From assembly GCA_963708775.1 (NCBI GenBank), contig CAVPTI010000014.1, forward strand, positions 1-64,000: a stretch of 64,000 bases of DNA, written 5' to 3'. This stretch comes from JAGVSR01 sp963708775 (GTDB lineage Bacteria; Pseudomonadota; Alphaproteobacteria; Rhizobiales; Hyphomicrobiaceae). The notes beneath the pieces are model-generated. The model was not told where the DNA came from. It ran no database searches and saw nothing but the letters and a program-made list of their open reading frames with translations. Below, in pieces: positions 29,944 through 39,197 of this stretch. The stretch's first letter is position 1; every line of letters starts with the position of its first letter. The position numbers and the translations under genes were made by a program.

Positions 29944-30301
29944 GACGAGTTCTCCAAATAGAAAAAAGCCGCAAACCGGCCTCCAAGGGTGCCGGGCAGC
30001 GTCTCACGCGTTTGCTTGAGATGACGGGCTTATAGCCGCGAACATTGCCCCGGCGCAAGACTAGGAAGTTGCTCGCGCAACAAACGTTCGCGCTCTGATG
30101 AGTGCAAGCGCTTCCTCCTGCCATTCACGATTTAGTATCACCATTAATGCCAAACTATGATCTCGGACAGGCGAGCCCCCACGCGGGCCTGAGCATGATG
30201 CGCCCCTCTCCGCGCCGATGAACCGGCATTCTCCCATTCTCTGCACCCCCGCCCGCGCCTCCTGCGCGGCGGCCTCCACTTTGTGGCTGGAGATTGCTTC
30301 G
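29944..30301. other. divergent intergenic region, rplY / PilZ-like gene
   Basis: About 360 bases between two divergently read genes. It must include the rplY promoter. The plus-strand gene could start earlier (30218), but the first 28 codons there look non-coding. I saw no RNA gene or clear operator. Confidence 0.4.
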
Positions 30302-30643
30302 ATGTCCTACGCGGCCAAAAGCTTCGGAAAGCGCGAGCCCCGGCGCTACTACGGCAGCATCCGGTTGAACGCGCGGCGCCGGAGCCATTGCGCGGTCGTG
30401 AAACGTCGCGGGCGCATTGTTTACATTGAGTTGCTGGAGGCGATCCATCTGCCGTTTCGTTTCCGGATCGAGTTCGAATACGACGAAGTATGGATCGATT
30501 GCGAGTTTAAGTCGCAACACGGGACCATGTTGGTTGCGCAGATGATTGAAGCTTCTTTCGACGAGAATCCCGAAGCTTCACGGGAGGAGAACCAAAGGTA
30601 CGACTTGGAGGCTGTATTCGAGTGGCGCGGCCGAACGAACTAG
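30302..30643 (+). CDS. small hypothetical protein, possibly PilZ-like
   Basis: A 113-residue protein starting MSYAAKSFGKREPRRYYG. It is basic at the N-terminus and has alternating beta-type strands (SIRLNARRRSHCAVVKRRGRI, EAIHLPFRFRIEFEYDEVWIDCEF), which resembles a divergent PilZ fold, though the RxxxR and D/NxSxxG c-di-GMP motifs are not clear. A role in surface or polysaccharide control would fit the region, but this is weak. The next gene, zur, starts 26 bases downstream. Confidence 0.5.
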   Translation: MSYAAKSFGKREPRRYYGSIRLNARRRSHCAVVKRRGRIVYIELLEAIHLPFRFRIEFEYDEVWIDCEFKSQHGTMLVAQMIEASFDENPEASREENQRYDLEAVFEWRGRTN

Positions 30644-30669
30644 AAGTTTGCCTTGCGAACACCGTCTCG

Positions 30670-31110
30670 ATGCCGGACAAAGCCGTCGTGATGAAGAAAT
30701 CCACAAAACGCCGCCCGTCCACGGAGCAGGACCGCCTCATCTCGGATGCGCTGCGCGGTGCCGGTCGTCCGGTCAGCGCTTATGAGATCATTGACAGCTT
30801 GCGCGACAGAGCCACGCTCGCCCCGCAGACGGTCTATCGTTCCCTCGACCGCCTGATCGCCTCCGGTGCCGCCCATCGCCTCGAAAGCCTCAACGCCTTC
30901 GTGGCGTGCAGCCATGCGGTCCACAAAGGCTCGGCCGTGTTCGCCATCTGCGACCGCTGCGGCGGCGTCGATGAATTCGACGAGCCTAAAGCCTTGAAAG
31001 CACTGGCCGACTGGGCCTCAGCCGCGCAGTTTGCCTTGCGCCAGATGACCCTGGAATTGCGCGGCACCTGCGCCCGCTGTAACGATCAATCCTCACCCGC
31101 TGCCAGCTGA
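30670..31110 (+). CDS. Fur-family regulator, Zur type
   Basis: A 146-residue Fur-family repressor, most like Zur, the zinc-uptake regulator. Start at 30670; a longer frame reaches 30622. The winged helix lies at about residues 20-75 (SAYEIIDSLRD, APQTVYRSLDRLIASGAAH) and the metal/dimer domain has ACSHAVHKGSAVFAICDRCGG with C94 and C97, and a second pair C134/C137 (CARC), together the structural zinc site. When zinc is replete it would repress uptake genes. A TonB receptor gene with a candidate operator lies 120 bases downstream, supporting the zinc assignment over iron. Confidence 0.85.
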   Translation: MPDKAVVMKKSTKRRPSTEQDRLISDALRGAGRPVSAYEIIDSLRDRATLAPQTVYRSLDRLIASGAAHRLESLNAFVACSHAVHKGSAVFAICDRCGGVDEFDEPKALKALADWASAAQFALRQMTLELRGTCARCNDQSSPAAS

Positions 31111-31203
31111 GTGTGGCCGGCGCGCCGCACAACGACGAGACTCGAACCGTCGTCAGACCACAGCTCTTGCATATCCGGATAATATCCGCTTCTCTCGGAT
31201 GAG

Positions 31204-31215
31204 ATAGTATAACAT
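31204..31215. promoter_or_regulatory. candidate Zur operator before TonB receptor
   Basis: ATAGTATAACAT lies 15 bases before the TonB receptor start. It matches 10 of 12 bases of the perfect palindrome ATGTTATAACAT found at 56968-56979, and is of the AT-rich TGTTATAACA type used by proteobacterial Zur proteins. A further short palindrome (CGGAT-AAT-ATCCG) lies at 31176-31188. Assignment to Zur is inference. Confidence 0.45.
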
Positions 31216-31229
31216 CCGGGCAGGGCAAC

Positions 31230-33498
31230 ATGCGTCATCACGCGGCACGGAACAGCGGCAGCGGTGCAACAAGCATTCGGCGGCGTCTCCTGATATCGAC
31301 AGCGGCGATCCCCTGCGCATGCATGCTGCTCGGGCAAACCGCTTCGGCACAAACCGCCGGGACGCTCGAACTGCCCGAAGTGGTGGTCACCGCGCCCAGT
31401 CCGGTCGCAAAGCCGAAGAAGAAGCGGGCGGCGAGCAATCCCGCGCCTCAACCGGCCGCGGCACAACCGGCCTCACAGTCCTCGGCGTCTGAGCCTGAGC
31501 CCGTGGGCCCCACGGATGAGATCGACGCGCCCGATATCCCTTCCGCACCGTTGCCTGGAACGCTGCTCGTCGTGGATGACGCCTTCGTTCCCGTAACCGT
31601 CGCCACGGAGCGTGAGATCCTGGCGACAAACGGCGCCACCATCACAGAATCGCTCCAGACCAGACCCGGCATCACCGGCACCAATTTCGCGGCGGGTTCC
31701 AACCGCCCCATCATTCGCGGTCTCGATACCTATCGCGTGCGCGTGCAGGAGAATGGCATCAGCACCGGCGATGTCGCGGCGCTATCCGAAGACCACGCGA
31801 TCCCGATCGATCCCAATTCGGCTTCCCGCATCGAAGTTATCCGCGGCCCCGCGACGCTGCGCTACGGCAGCCAGGCCATCGGTGGCGTCGTGGCGGTCGA
31901 GAACGACCGCATTCCGTCAGCCATTCCCAAAGGCGGATTTTCCGGCGAAATCCGCGGCGGTCTATCCTCCGTCGATGAAGGCCGCGATGGCGCTTTCCGC
32001 GCAACCGCCGGTTCCAACGGCGTCGCGGTCTACGCCGACGGCTTCAAGCGTCAAGCCGAAGACTACGACACGCCGCGCGGCCGCCAGCTCAACTCCTATG
32101 TCGATAGTGAAGGCGGCGCGCTGGGCATCTCTATGGTTGGTCTTTCCGGCTTCCTCGGCGTGTCGATCTCGCGCTTCGAAAGCCTGTACGGCATCCCGGG
32201 CGAAGAACCAGCCTCGGAGAACAAGCGCATCGATCTTGAACAGGACAAGGTTCAGGTCAGAGGCGAATGGCGGGTGCAGGATTTCGGCGTCGAAGCTCTC
32301 CGCGTTTGGTTTGGCGCATCCGATTACACCCATGACGAACTGCTCGAGGAAAACGAAGTCGGCTCCCGCTTCGACAACGAAGAGTACGAGGGCCGCGTGG
32401 AGATGCAGCATCTCCCGATTGTCACGTCGCTCGGCAAGCTGCGAGGCGCCATCGGCACCCAGGTCGTGTCTCGCAATATGCAGGGCATCGCGCTCGAGGA
32501 TGCCAATAGCCTTCTGGAGCCGACCGAAACCGACAGCATCGCAGCATTCGTCTTCGAAGAATTGGACGTGACCCGCGACCTCACTCTGCAGGCCGCAGCC
32601 CGTATCGAGCACACCGACGTCTCAGGTTTTGAGCGATTGGGCGACGACCTGACGGCGGCCCGGGATCGCAGCTTCACGCCGGTCAGCATCAGCCTCGGCG
32701 GTCTCTACAGGCTCCCCGGTGCGCACGTCGTCTCCCTCAACGGACAGTATGTCGAACGTGCTCCCGATGCGGGCGAGTTGTACTCAGGTGGCGTTCACGA
32801 AGCGACGGGCACGTTCGAAATCGGCAATGCCAATCTCGGACATCGAAACTGCAATGACGGTTGAAGCCGGGCTGCGCAAGGCCACCGGCGCATTCCGGTA
32901 TGACGCCACGGCGTTCTACTCTCACTTCGACGGCTTTATCTTCAAAGGTCTCGACGGGACCTGCGATGATTTCATCTCCACGTGCGATCCCAACAACGAC
33001 TCGCTCGAACTTGACCGCGTGGTCTTCGATCAGCGCGACGCCACCTTCTATGGCGTCGAGATAGCGGCCCAGTATGACGTCGCGCCGATCTGGAACGGCC
33101 TTTGGGGTGTCGAAGCTCAATACGATTTCGTCAACGCGGAATTCGATGGCGGCGGCAACGTTCCGCGCATTCCACCCCATCGCCTTGGCGGCGGCCTCTA
33201 CTATCGCGACCTCAATTGGTTCGCCCGCGTCGGCGTCTTGCATGCCTTCGACCAAAACCGCTTCGCGGCCGAATTCGAGGAGATCGCGACACCCGGCTAC
33301 ACCCTCGTCTCCGCCGAGTTGAGCTACACCGCGCGCATGACCGGACTAGGCGACTTGCCCCAGGAGATCACGATCGGTCTCAAGGGCGAAAACCTGGCCG
33401 ACGACGTGGTTCTGAACCACGCCTCTTTCCAGCGACGCGAGGAGGTTCTTCTGCCCGGAGCCAACGTGCGCTTGTTCGGCTCGATCAAGCTGAACTGA
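31230..33498 (+). CDS. TonB-dependent outer-membrane receptor (ZnuD-like), one frameshift
   Basis: About 755 residues. A long signal peptide ends near AQTAG (residue 40), followed by a Lys/Pro/Ala-rich linker, then the plug domain (VATEREILATNGATITESLQTRPGITGT, RPIIRGLDTYRVRVQENG, RIEVIRGPATLRYGSQAIGGVV) and a 22-strand barrel ending in an aromatic-containing strand VRLFGSIKLN. An extra G near 32838 breaks the frame; the two parts join as GNANLDIETAMTVEAGLRK. The pattern resembles the ZnuD family of zinc receptors, and zur lies just upstream. An external acidic loop (HDELLEENEVGSRFDNEEYE) could bind metal; in a lanthanide user a lanthanophore role cannot be excluded. Confidence 0.85.
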
Positions 33499-33602
33499 CG
33501 ACCTCGAGCGTGACAGGTTTGTGATCCGCCCTCGATTACCGATCGTTCATGCTCATAGCGGGTCAACATCGAGGGGCGCGGACCTACGGGCCGTGAGAGG
33601 CG

Positions 33603-34571
33603 ATGCAGCGTCGGAATGGTGGGAACGGCAGCAGGGGGCTGGCCCGACTCCTGATTGTGCTTCACCTTTTCGCCGGCGCCTCGACCGTCTCACAAGCCGC
33701 CGACGCGCTCCCCCCGCCCGTGAACGCCGCCGAACCGGCGTTCGTCACCCCCACAATGAAACTTCCCGGCCAGCTCCTAAAGCCCGTCGAACCTCATTTC
33801 GACGTCACAACCATGGAAATCCGGGCGGCCGAGGGCCTCGCCAACGACACCACGGCCGGCGAGATTACGTCGGCGCTCTTCAGCGCGAGCAAAACCGGCG
33901 CCGTCGTCGACTTCTCGCGTCGTGGTCTGAAACACCTCGACCTCTCCGAACTCGACTTCAAAGGCGCTCTCCTAACGCGGTCCGATGTTTTCGGGACGGA
34001 CCTCTCGAAAGCCAATCTGTCCCGCACCGACCTGGCGGGCGCCCGCCTCGATCGCACCGTGCTCACGTTCGCGAATTTCAATGGCGCGAACCTGGAGGGC
34101 GCAACCCTCATGCGCCCGACGATCTACTCAGATCTGCGCACGGACTGGCGCGAAGCCCCGGTCTTCGACAATGCCAATCTGCGCGGCGTGCGCCTGACCG
34201 GCCGCATCGATGGCGCGTCCTTCAAGGGCGCCGACCTCTCCGGCTTGGACTTTTCTCCCCATGATCCCCGTGCCGATATCTCGTTCCTGCCGCGCAACTT
34301 CTGCCGCGGCTGCCGCTTTGACAACGCGACGCTGCGCGGCGCCAATTTCGACGACGCCTCCCTCGCGATGGCTTCTTTTGCCGGAGCCAACCTCGCCGGC
34401 GCGCGCCTCACCAGAACGGATCTCTCACGTGTCGATTTCACCGGAGCCGACTTGACCGGTGCGGACTTGACTGGAGCGGATCTGGCGGATGCGGACTTGA
34501 GGCAGGTCAAAGGCCTTGAAAGCGTCAAGGGTTTGGGCCTAGCTCTCAACCTGGAACGAGCGCTGAGATAA
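33603..34571 (+). CDS. exported pentapeptide-repeat protein
   Basis: A 322-residue protein with a signal peptide (about 1-32, VSQAADA cleavage) and two blocks of A(D/N)LxX pentapeptides: about residues 100-165 (LDLSELDFKGALLTRSDV, ANLSRTDLAGARLDRT) and 225-305 (ANLAGARLTRTDLSRVDF, ADLTGADLTGADLADADL). Such repeats form a right-handed square beta-helix. A FCRGCRFDNATL segment with two cysteines interrupts the helix near residue 240. Periplasmic location is inferred from the signal peptide; function unknown. Followed after 19 bases by a DUF1194 gene, likely the same operon. Confidence 0.85.
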   Translation: MQRRNGGNGSRGLARLLIVLHLFAGASTVSQAADALPPPVNAAEPAFVTPTMKLPGQLLKPVEPHFDVTTMEIRAAEGLANDTTAGEITSALFSASKTGAVVDFSRRGLKHLDLSELDFKGALLTRSDVFGTDLSKANLSRTDLAGARLDRTVLTFANFNGANLEGATLMRPTIYSDLRTDWREAPVFDNANLRGVRLTGRIDGASFKGADLSGLDFSPHDPRADISFLPRNFCRGCRFDNATLRGANFDDASLAMASFAGANLAGARLTRTDLSRVDFTGADLTGADLTGADLADADLRQVKGLESVKGLGLALNLERALR

Positions 34572-34590
34572 ACGGCGCCGGGAAGTCTGG

Positions 34591-35355
34591 GTGGAAAGTG
34601 CACGCATGCCAATCGTCTCGCCGTTGAAGGCCCGCGGCGCCCGCTGGGCCGCGCTCGTTGCTCTGGCGTTGGCGATCATTGGGCCTATCGCGGGTCGTGC
34701 CCAGGATATGCCGGAAGTCGACACGGCGCTTGTCGTTTCGATCGACGTTTCGAATTCCGTCGATGCAACGCGCTATCGGCTCCAGCTCGAAGGCATCGCA
34801 AAAGCGCTGGAAGACGATAGCGTCATCGAAGCAATTCTCAGCGGCGGCCGTGGCGGGATCCTGATCTCGCTGGTCATGTGGGCCGACAAGCCGAAAATCT
34901 CGGTACCCTGGTCGCGGATTTCTTCAAAGGAAGAGGCGCTGGCCGTCGCACAGCAGGTGCGCCGGCTGCCGCGTGAAGGTGGCGAGTTCACCTGCATGTC
35001 GGGGATGATGCGCATGATCGCCGACAAAGTCGTGACTCAGATACCCGCCACCGCCAATCGCATCGTCGTCGATGTGTCCGGCGACGGCAAAGATAACTGC
35101 AACCGCGAGGAACCGGTCGACGTCGTGCGCGATGAACTCGTCAATTCCGGCGTGATTATCAACGGCCTTCCGATCCTCGAAGGCGACGATGGTCCCTCAC
35201 TCGAGGGTTGGTACACGGACCACGTGATCGGCGGCCCTGGCGCCTTTGTCCTTCCCGCGAAGGGCTTCGGCGACTTCGAGCGCGCGATCCGTCAGAAGTT
35301 CGTCAATGAGATCAGCGGCACGATGCCGGTCTCCAAATACGCAAAGGCGGACTGA
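34591..35355 (+). CDS. DUF1194 (VWA-like) exported protein
   Basis: A 254-residue protein with a signal peptide (cleavage near GRAQD, about residue 37) and a von Willebrand A-like fold. The metal-site motif appears as SIDVSNSVD (DxSxS) near residue 52, followed by GGILISLVMWADKP and IVVDVSGDGKDNC, the typical DUF1194 run, with an EGWYTDHVIGGPGAFV close. I use the GTG at 34591, preceded by GGGAAG; an ATG at 34606 is an alternative. The family is periplasmic and of unknown role. In the operon after the pentapeptide-repeat gene. Confidence 0.85.
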   Translation: MESARMPIVSPLKARGARWAALVALALAIIGPIAGRAQDMPEVDTALVVSIDVSNSVDATRYRLQLEGIAKALEDDSVIEAILSGGRGGILISLVMWADKPKISVPWSRISSKEEALAVAQQVRRLPREGGEFTCMSGMMRMIADKVVTQIPATANRIVVDVSGDGKDNCNREEPVDVVRDELVNSGVIINGLPILEGDDGPSLEGWYTDHVIGGPGAFVLPAKGFGDFERAIRQKFVNEISGTMPVSKYAKAD

Positions 35356-35417
35356 AACCAGTCCGCCACGCGAAGCAATACAGTTGAGTTCCGGCTGAAG
35401 CCGCCGCGTCCGAACGA

Positions 35418-35618
35418 TCAGGTATCGTTCATCGTGGTCGGCTGGCACTTCCACTTCTTCACCGTCCACTGCGGATGGCTCTCCTGCCAGTTGGCCAGGA
35501 ACGGCGGCGCTAGGAGCGCGCACTGGATGGTGTCCATGTCGCCATCGACAGGCAAAGTGTAGTCCTTGCAGCTCGAAGGATCTGCGATGAGGCAGGCAGA
35601 GATGACGATCGTCAGCAT
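35418..35618 (-). CDS. small hypothetical protein (66 residues)
   Basis: A 66-residue, cysteine-containing protein (four Cys: about 9, 17, 33, 58). It begins with a hydrophobic MLTIVISACLIADPSSC segment and contains HPQWTVKKWKCQPTT. Small proteins of this pattern recur in Hyphomicrobiales and have no assigned role. It lies 160 bases downstream of fhcC on the same strand. Confidence 0.6.
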   Translation of the reverse strand: MLTIVISACLIADPSSCKDYTLPVDGDMDTIQCALLAPPFLANWQESHPQWTVKKWKCQPTTMNDT

Positions 35619-35777
35619 GGGGCCGTTTTCTCCCGGTTATCATTGCGGGCGATATGCCCGGTACCGCTGACACGAAAACGCGCGGTGTATGATGACTTAC
35701 GCCCGCATTTTACGGCCGGATCAGCAGGCGGGAAAAGCGCCCAGGGAGAATTCGGTTCCGATCTCAGCCGACAGCGC

Positions 35778-36578
35778 TCAACCGGTCAGCAGCATCTCGC
35801 CCTTGCCGATCGTGGCCATGTCGCCCGCGTACCGGCGAACCTTGGCCGGCAAAGGGGGCGGCGCCAGTGAGCCGAGTTCGGCCGCCACGAAACGGCTGAT
35901 AAGGCGCAAGAAAACCATGTCGTGCTGCCCGCAGTCAGAGAACGTCGCAAGCATCTGCTCGGCTCTCGGACCAATAAGGGTGCCGCGCCGCATGAGCGGA
36001 CCAGCGCCCGGACCAAAACCACCCTCCGCCCATATCGTCCCGCCCGCCATGCGCGATCCTGCGGCCGCGCCCGTCTTGCCCTTCACGACAATGGTCCCGC
36101 GGCGCATACGGTCGCCCGCCCGATCACCGATATCCCCGCCGACGCGAATGACGCCGCCTGCCATGCCGAACTTCTCCCCCGGCAGCAGGCCGCCGACAAA
36201 GTTCCCGGCCGAGCCGGCCACGGTCAAAAGCCCGCGCTTCATTCCCGCGCCCAGGTAATCCCCAGCCGATCCCATGATGTCGAGCCGACCGCCCTTCATG
36301 AAGCGGCCCGCGTATTGCCCCACGTCGCCTTCGACGACCAGCGTGCCTGACGCCAGCCCATCGCCGATGCCGTCGCAGGCACCCGTCGGACCCGAAAGGA
36401 TCAGTGTGTTCGCGTCCGCAATGGCGGTGATCTCGAACAGGTCGCCGAGCGTGCCGTCTTCGAACGGCAGCCGCGCGACTTCGTCCGCTGTCCGCGCCGT
36501 CAGCGGCTCCGGCTGAAGGCACGACAGATCGAGACGCCCGGCCGGAGCCGATTTCAAACGAAGCCTGAGCCCGCTCAT
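35778..36578 (-). CDS. formyltransferase/hydrolase complex subunit C (fhcC)
   Basis: A 266-residue subunit of the Fhc complex, which moves the formyl group of formyl-H4MPT to a methanofuran-type cofactor and releases formate in the cytoplasm. FhcC is homologous to FwdC/FmdC and to the C-terminal beta-helix of glutamate synthase. The glycine-repeat helix is visible from residue 75 to 215 (LVVEGDVGQYAGRFMKGG, GMAGGVIRVGGDIGDRAG, MAGGTIWAEGGFGPGAG). The start overlaps the fhcD stop by 4 bases (ATGA), as expected of coupled translation. Last gene of fhcB-A-D-C. Confidence 0.95.
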   Translation of the reverse strand: MSGLRLRLKSAPAGRLDLSCLQPEPLTARTADEVARLPFEDGTLGDLFEITAIADANTLILSGPTGACDGIGDGLASGTLVVEGDVGQYAGRFMKGGRLDIMGSAGDYLGAGMKRGLLTVAGSAGNFVGGLLPGEKFGMAGGVIRVGGDIGDRAGDRMRRGTIVVKGKTGAAAGSRMAGGTIWAEGGFGPGAGPLMRRGTLIGPRAEQMLATFSDCGQHDMVFLRLISRFVAAELGSLAPPPLPAKVRRYAGDMATIGKGEMLLTG

Positions 36579-37492
36579 GCGACGTAATCCTTCAGGTGAT
36601 AGTGGTGCTGGCCGAGCTTGCCGCCGTAATTGCCGGCGGAGACGCGCGTCACGCCCTTCGCCGCGCCGATATCGGTCACGGCCTTGAGGCCGACCCGCAT
36701 TGCGTCCGAGACCGCCTTCGACGTCAGCCCGTCGATGACGATTTCCAGAACGGCGATGGTGTCGGCATCAAGTTCGGTTTTCGTGGTGCCCTTCAGCGTC
36801 GGACAGAACGCGTTGTTCGTCGAGGCGACTGCGCCCTTGTACTTCGAGCCGACTTTCGAACCCGAGCGCACGATGCCGCCCGGGAACGGCGTGATGACAT
36901 CGGGAACCTTGGCAATCGCTGCCACCGCCGCTTCCGTCGTCTCCAGCAGCCCGGCGCGATCGCGCCCGAGAATGAGCAAGTTGCCGCCACCCACGGCATC
37001 CGTCGTGAACCCGCACGTATCTTCGATGGTGAACTCGCCATCCATCACCGGCACGCGCCAGAATCGCCGCCCGCCGAACCGCTTCGACATCTGCCAGCCA
37101 TCGCCGAAAAAGCGCGGACCTGCCGAAAGTGCAAGCCTCTGCGGACTGTCGAGACCGTTGTAGCAGGCCGACCCGGGGCTGGTCAGAACGCACTGACCGA
37201 CGCGGTTTTTCAGCTGCGGCAGGATTGCGTCCGGCGAGAATCCGAACACCAGCACGCGCACGCCGGGCCGCCCATCGGGCGTCTCGGACGCCGGCACCTC
37301 ATAATCGATGCCGCACTCCGCGCCGCACCCGATCACCGAGGTGCCGAAGCCCGTCATGGTCGTCGCCGCGATCATCGCCCACTTGAGCGTATCGGCCGTG
37401 ATGATGAGCGCCGTCCCGCTCATGCCGAACGCTTCCGCGAATGTGTCGTCGATCGCGACGCCGTTGACGTTCATGTTCTGGCTGCCCGTCAT
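36575..37492 (-). CDS. formylmethanofuran:H4MPT formyltransferase subunit (fhcD)
   Basis: A 305-residue formyltransferase homologous to archaeal Ftr, transferring the formyl group between H4MPT and the methanofuran carrier. The start at 37492 (MTGSQNMNVNGVAIDDTFAEAF) overlaps the fhcA stop by 4 bases. Conserved stretches include TGFGTSVIGCGAECGID, the polyglutamyl-carrier region, RFFGDGWQMSKRFG, FTIEDTCGFT and the C-terminal GGKLGQHHYHL. Full length and undamaged. It forms one cytoplasmic complex with FhcA, FhcB and FhcC. Confidence 0.96.
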   Translation of the reverse strand: MTGSQNMNVNGVAIDDTFAEAFGMSGTALIITADTLKWAMIAATTMTGFGTSVIGCGAECGIDYEVPASETPDGRPGVRVLVFGFSPDAILPQLKNRVGQCVLTSPGSACYNGLDSPQRLALSAGPRFFGDGWQMSKRFGGRRFWRVPVMDGEFTIEDTCGFTTDAVGGGNLLILGRDRAGLLETTEAAVAAIAKVPDVITPFPGGIVRSGSKVGSKYKGAVASTNNAFCPTLKGTTKTELDADTIAVLEIVIDGLTSKAVSDAMRVGLKAVTDIGAAKGVTRVSAGNYGGKLGQHHYHLKDYVA

Positions 37493-39175
37493 TTGCGTGC
37501 CCCCGTCGGATGGACGACGAGGCACCCGCAGGTGCCCGGCGCATGCGTGCAGCCGGCGGCGATGATCTCTTCGTCGTGCAGGCGGAAGTTTTCCATCTGC
37601 ACCGTGTGATACGTATCGAAATAGTCCTTCAACGGCTTCTCGGTGCGCTTGCGATCGTACTCGGGGCGCACGACATGCGTCGCCCCCGTCACGACCTTCA
37701 CGATTTTTCCGTTCCGCACGATCATCTCGCCGTTCTTGAAGACGAACAGCGGCGTCGTGAACATCGCCTCGCGATCCGGGTTGTCGTCGTACACGGTGAT
37801 ATCGGCGCACGCGCCGGGTCCCAGATGCCCGCGATCCCTGAGGCCGAGCGACTTCGCTGGACCCGCGCGCGTCATGATCGCGATCTCATACAGCGAGTAC
37901 TCGCGCGTAATCGAGCCGAGGATCGTTGCCGCCTGCGCGCCAGGATGGATGCGCCGCAGATGTTCGTTGCGGAACGTCTTGTCCATGAGCAGCCGGATCA
38001 GATGCGGATATGTGGTGAACGGCGCGCCATTCGGATGATCCGTCGTGAGGAAGATGCGCCACGGGTCATTCACAAGGAGGAACATCTCCAGGCCGATCGC
38101 CCACTGCAGCGCGTTGACGAAGCTCTTGTCGCGATACTTCATCGGCACCACGCCGCAGCCGGCATCGCACTCGATGTCCATCACCACCCACTTCTTCGGA
38201 TGCGCGCTCTTCGTATTGCCGTACTGCCGCATCGAGTCGCCCGATGCCGTACAGGTCTGGCCGAACATGATCTGCCCGATGTCGAGCGACACGTTTGTGT
38301 GCTGGTTGAGAAGTTCCGCAATCTCTGCCGCACCCGACGAGAACTTCATGTCGCCTTCCGTTCCGTAGCTGTGGAACTGAATGTGCGTCAGATGGATGGG
38401 CGTGCCTTCGGCTGCCCGAATGGTTGCGAGCGTCGTCTCCTTGTTGCCCGGCACACCCAGGTTGCAGCCATGGATGTGGATCGGATGCGGCACACCCAGT
38501 TCCTGCAGCGATCGGCCGAGCGTCAGGATGATATCGCGCGGCGTCACGCCGTAGAACGCGTGCTTCTCGTCGAGATCGAGTTTGCGCTGGTTGAACTTGA
38601 ACGCCGAAATGCCGCCCGGATTGACGACCTTCACGGCGAGCGCCTGCGCCGCATGCATGGTCCAGGCGATGTAATCCTTGATCTCTTCCTTATCGGCGCC
38701 GCGCGTCAGCAGGCGCAGAAAGTAATCGTCCGATCCCAGCATCACGAACGCGCCCTTGTCGATCATGGGCGTGTCGGCCATTTCCATATGCGCCTGGCGG
38801 GCATTCACAGGCAGCATGGCCGGCTCGAAAGCCGCCGTGTAGCCCATCTCCGCATAGCGATAGCCGGCAGTCAGCGTCGAGGGCACGGCATGTCCGCATC
38901 CCGCGCGTGTCAGGTCCCCGCGCGCGAACCTCGTCATGCTGGTGATCCTCCGGCAGCATCATGCGGGCGATCGTCACCTTGCCGCCGCCGATATGCGAGT
39001 GCGGGTCGATGCCGCCGGCCATCACGACCTTGCCGGCGAGATTGTATTCCTGATGCACGGTTTCGTTCGCGCCGGGCGTCACGATGCGGCCGTCGCGCAC
39101 ATAGATGTCGCGCACCTGTCCATCGATACCGTTTGCGGGATCGTAGACCTTACCGCCGGTGAACTTGATCAGCAT
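37489..39175 (-). CDS. formyltransferase/hydrolase complex subunit A (fhcA), one frameshift
   Basis: The amidohydrolase subunit (about 560 residues), homologous to FwdA, which hydrolyses formylmethanofuran to formate at a binuclear zinc site. The first frame from 39175 gives KVVMAGGIDPHSHIGGG with metal ligands H59 and H61 and runs to MLPEDHQ. The frame shifts near 38940 and continues in a second one (ARGDLTRAGCGHAVPSTLTAGYRYAEMGY through HIHGCNLG and HLTHIQFHSYGTEG to LVVHPTGARK at 37489). All expected motifs are present across the break, and no other copy is in view, so a sequence error is likely. 23 bases after fhcB. Confidence 0.94.
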
Positions 39176-39197
39176 GGGTCAGTTGTTCTTTCGAGGA

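Noticed and set aside
37510..39162. Plus-strand frame of 550 codons opposite fhcA
   Set aside because: Shadow in GC-rich DNA; the minus strand carries unambiguous FhcA motifs.
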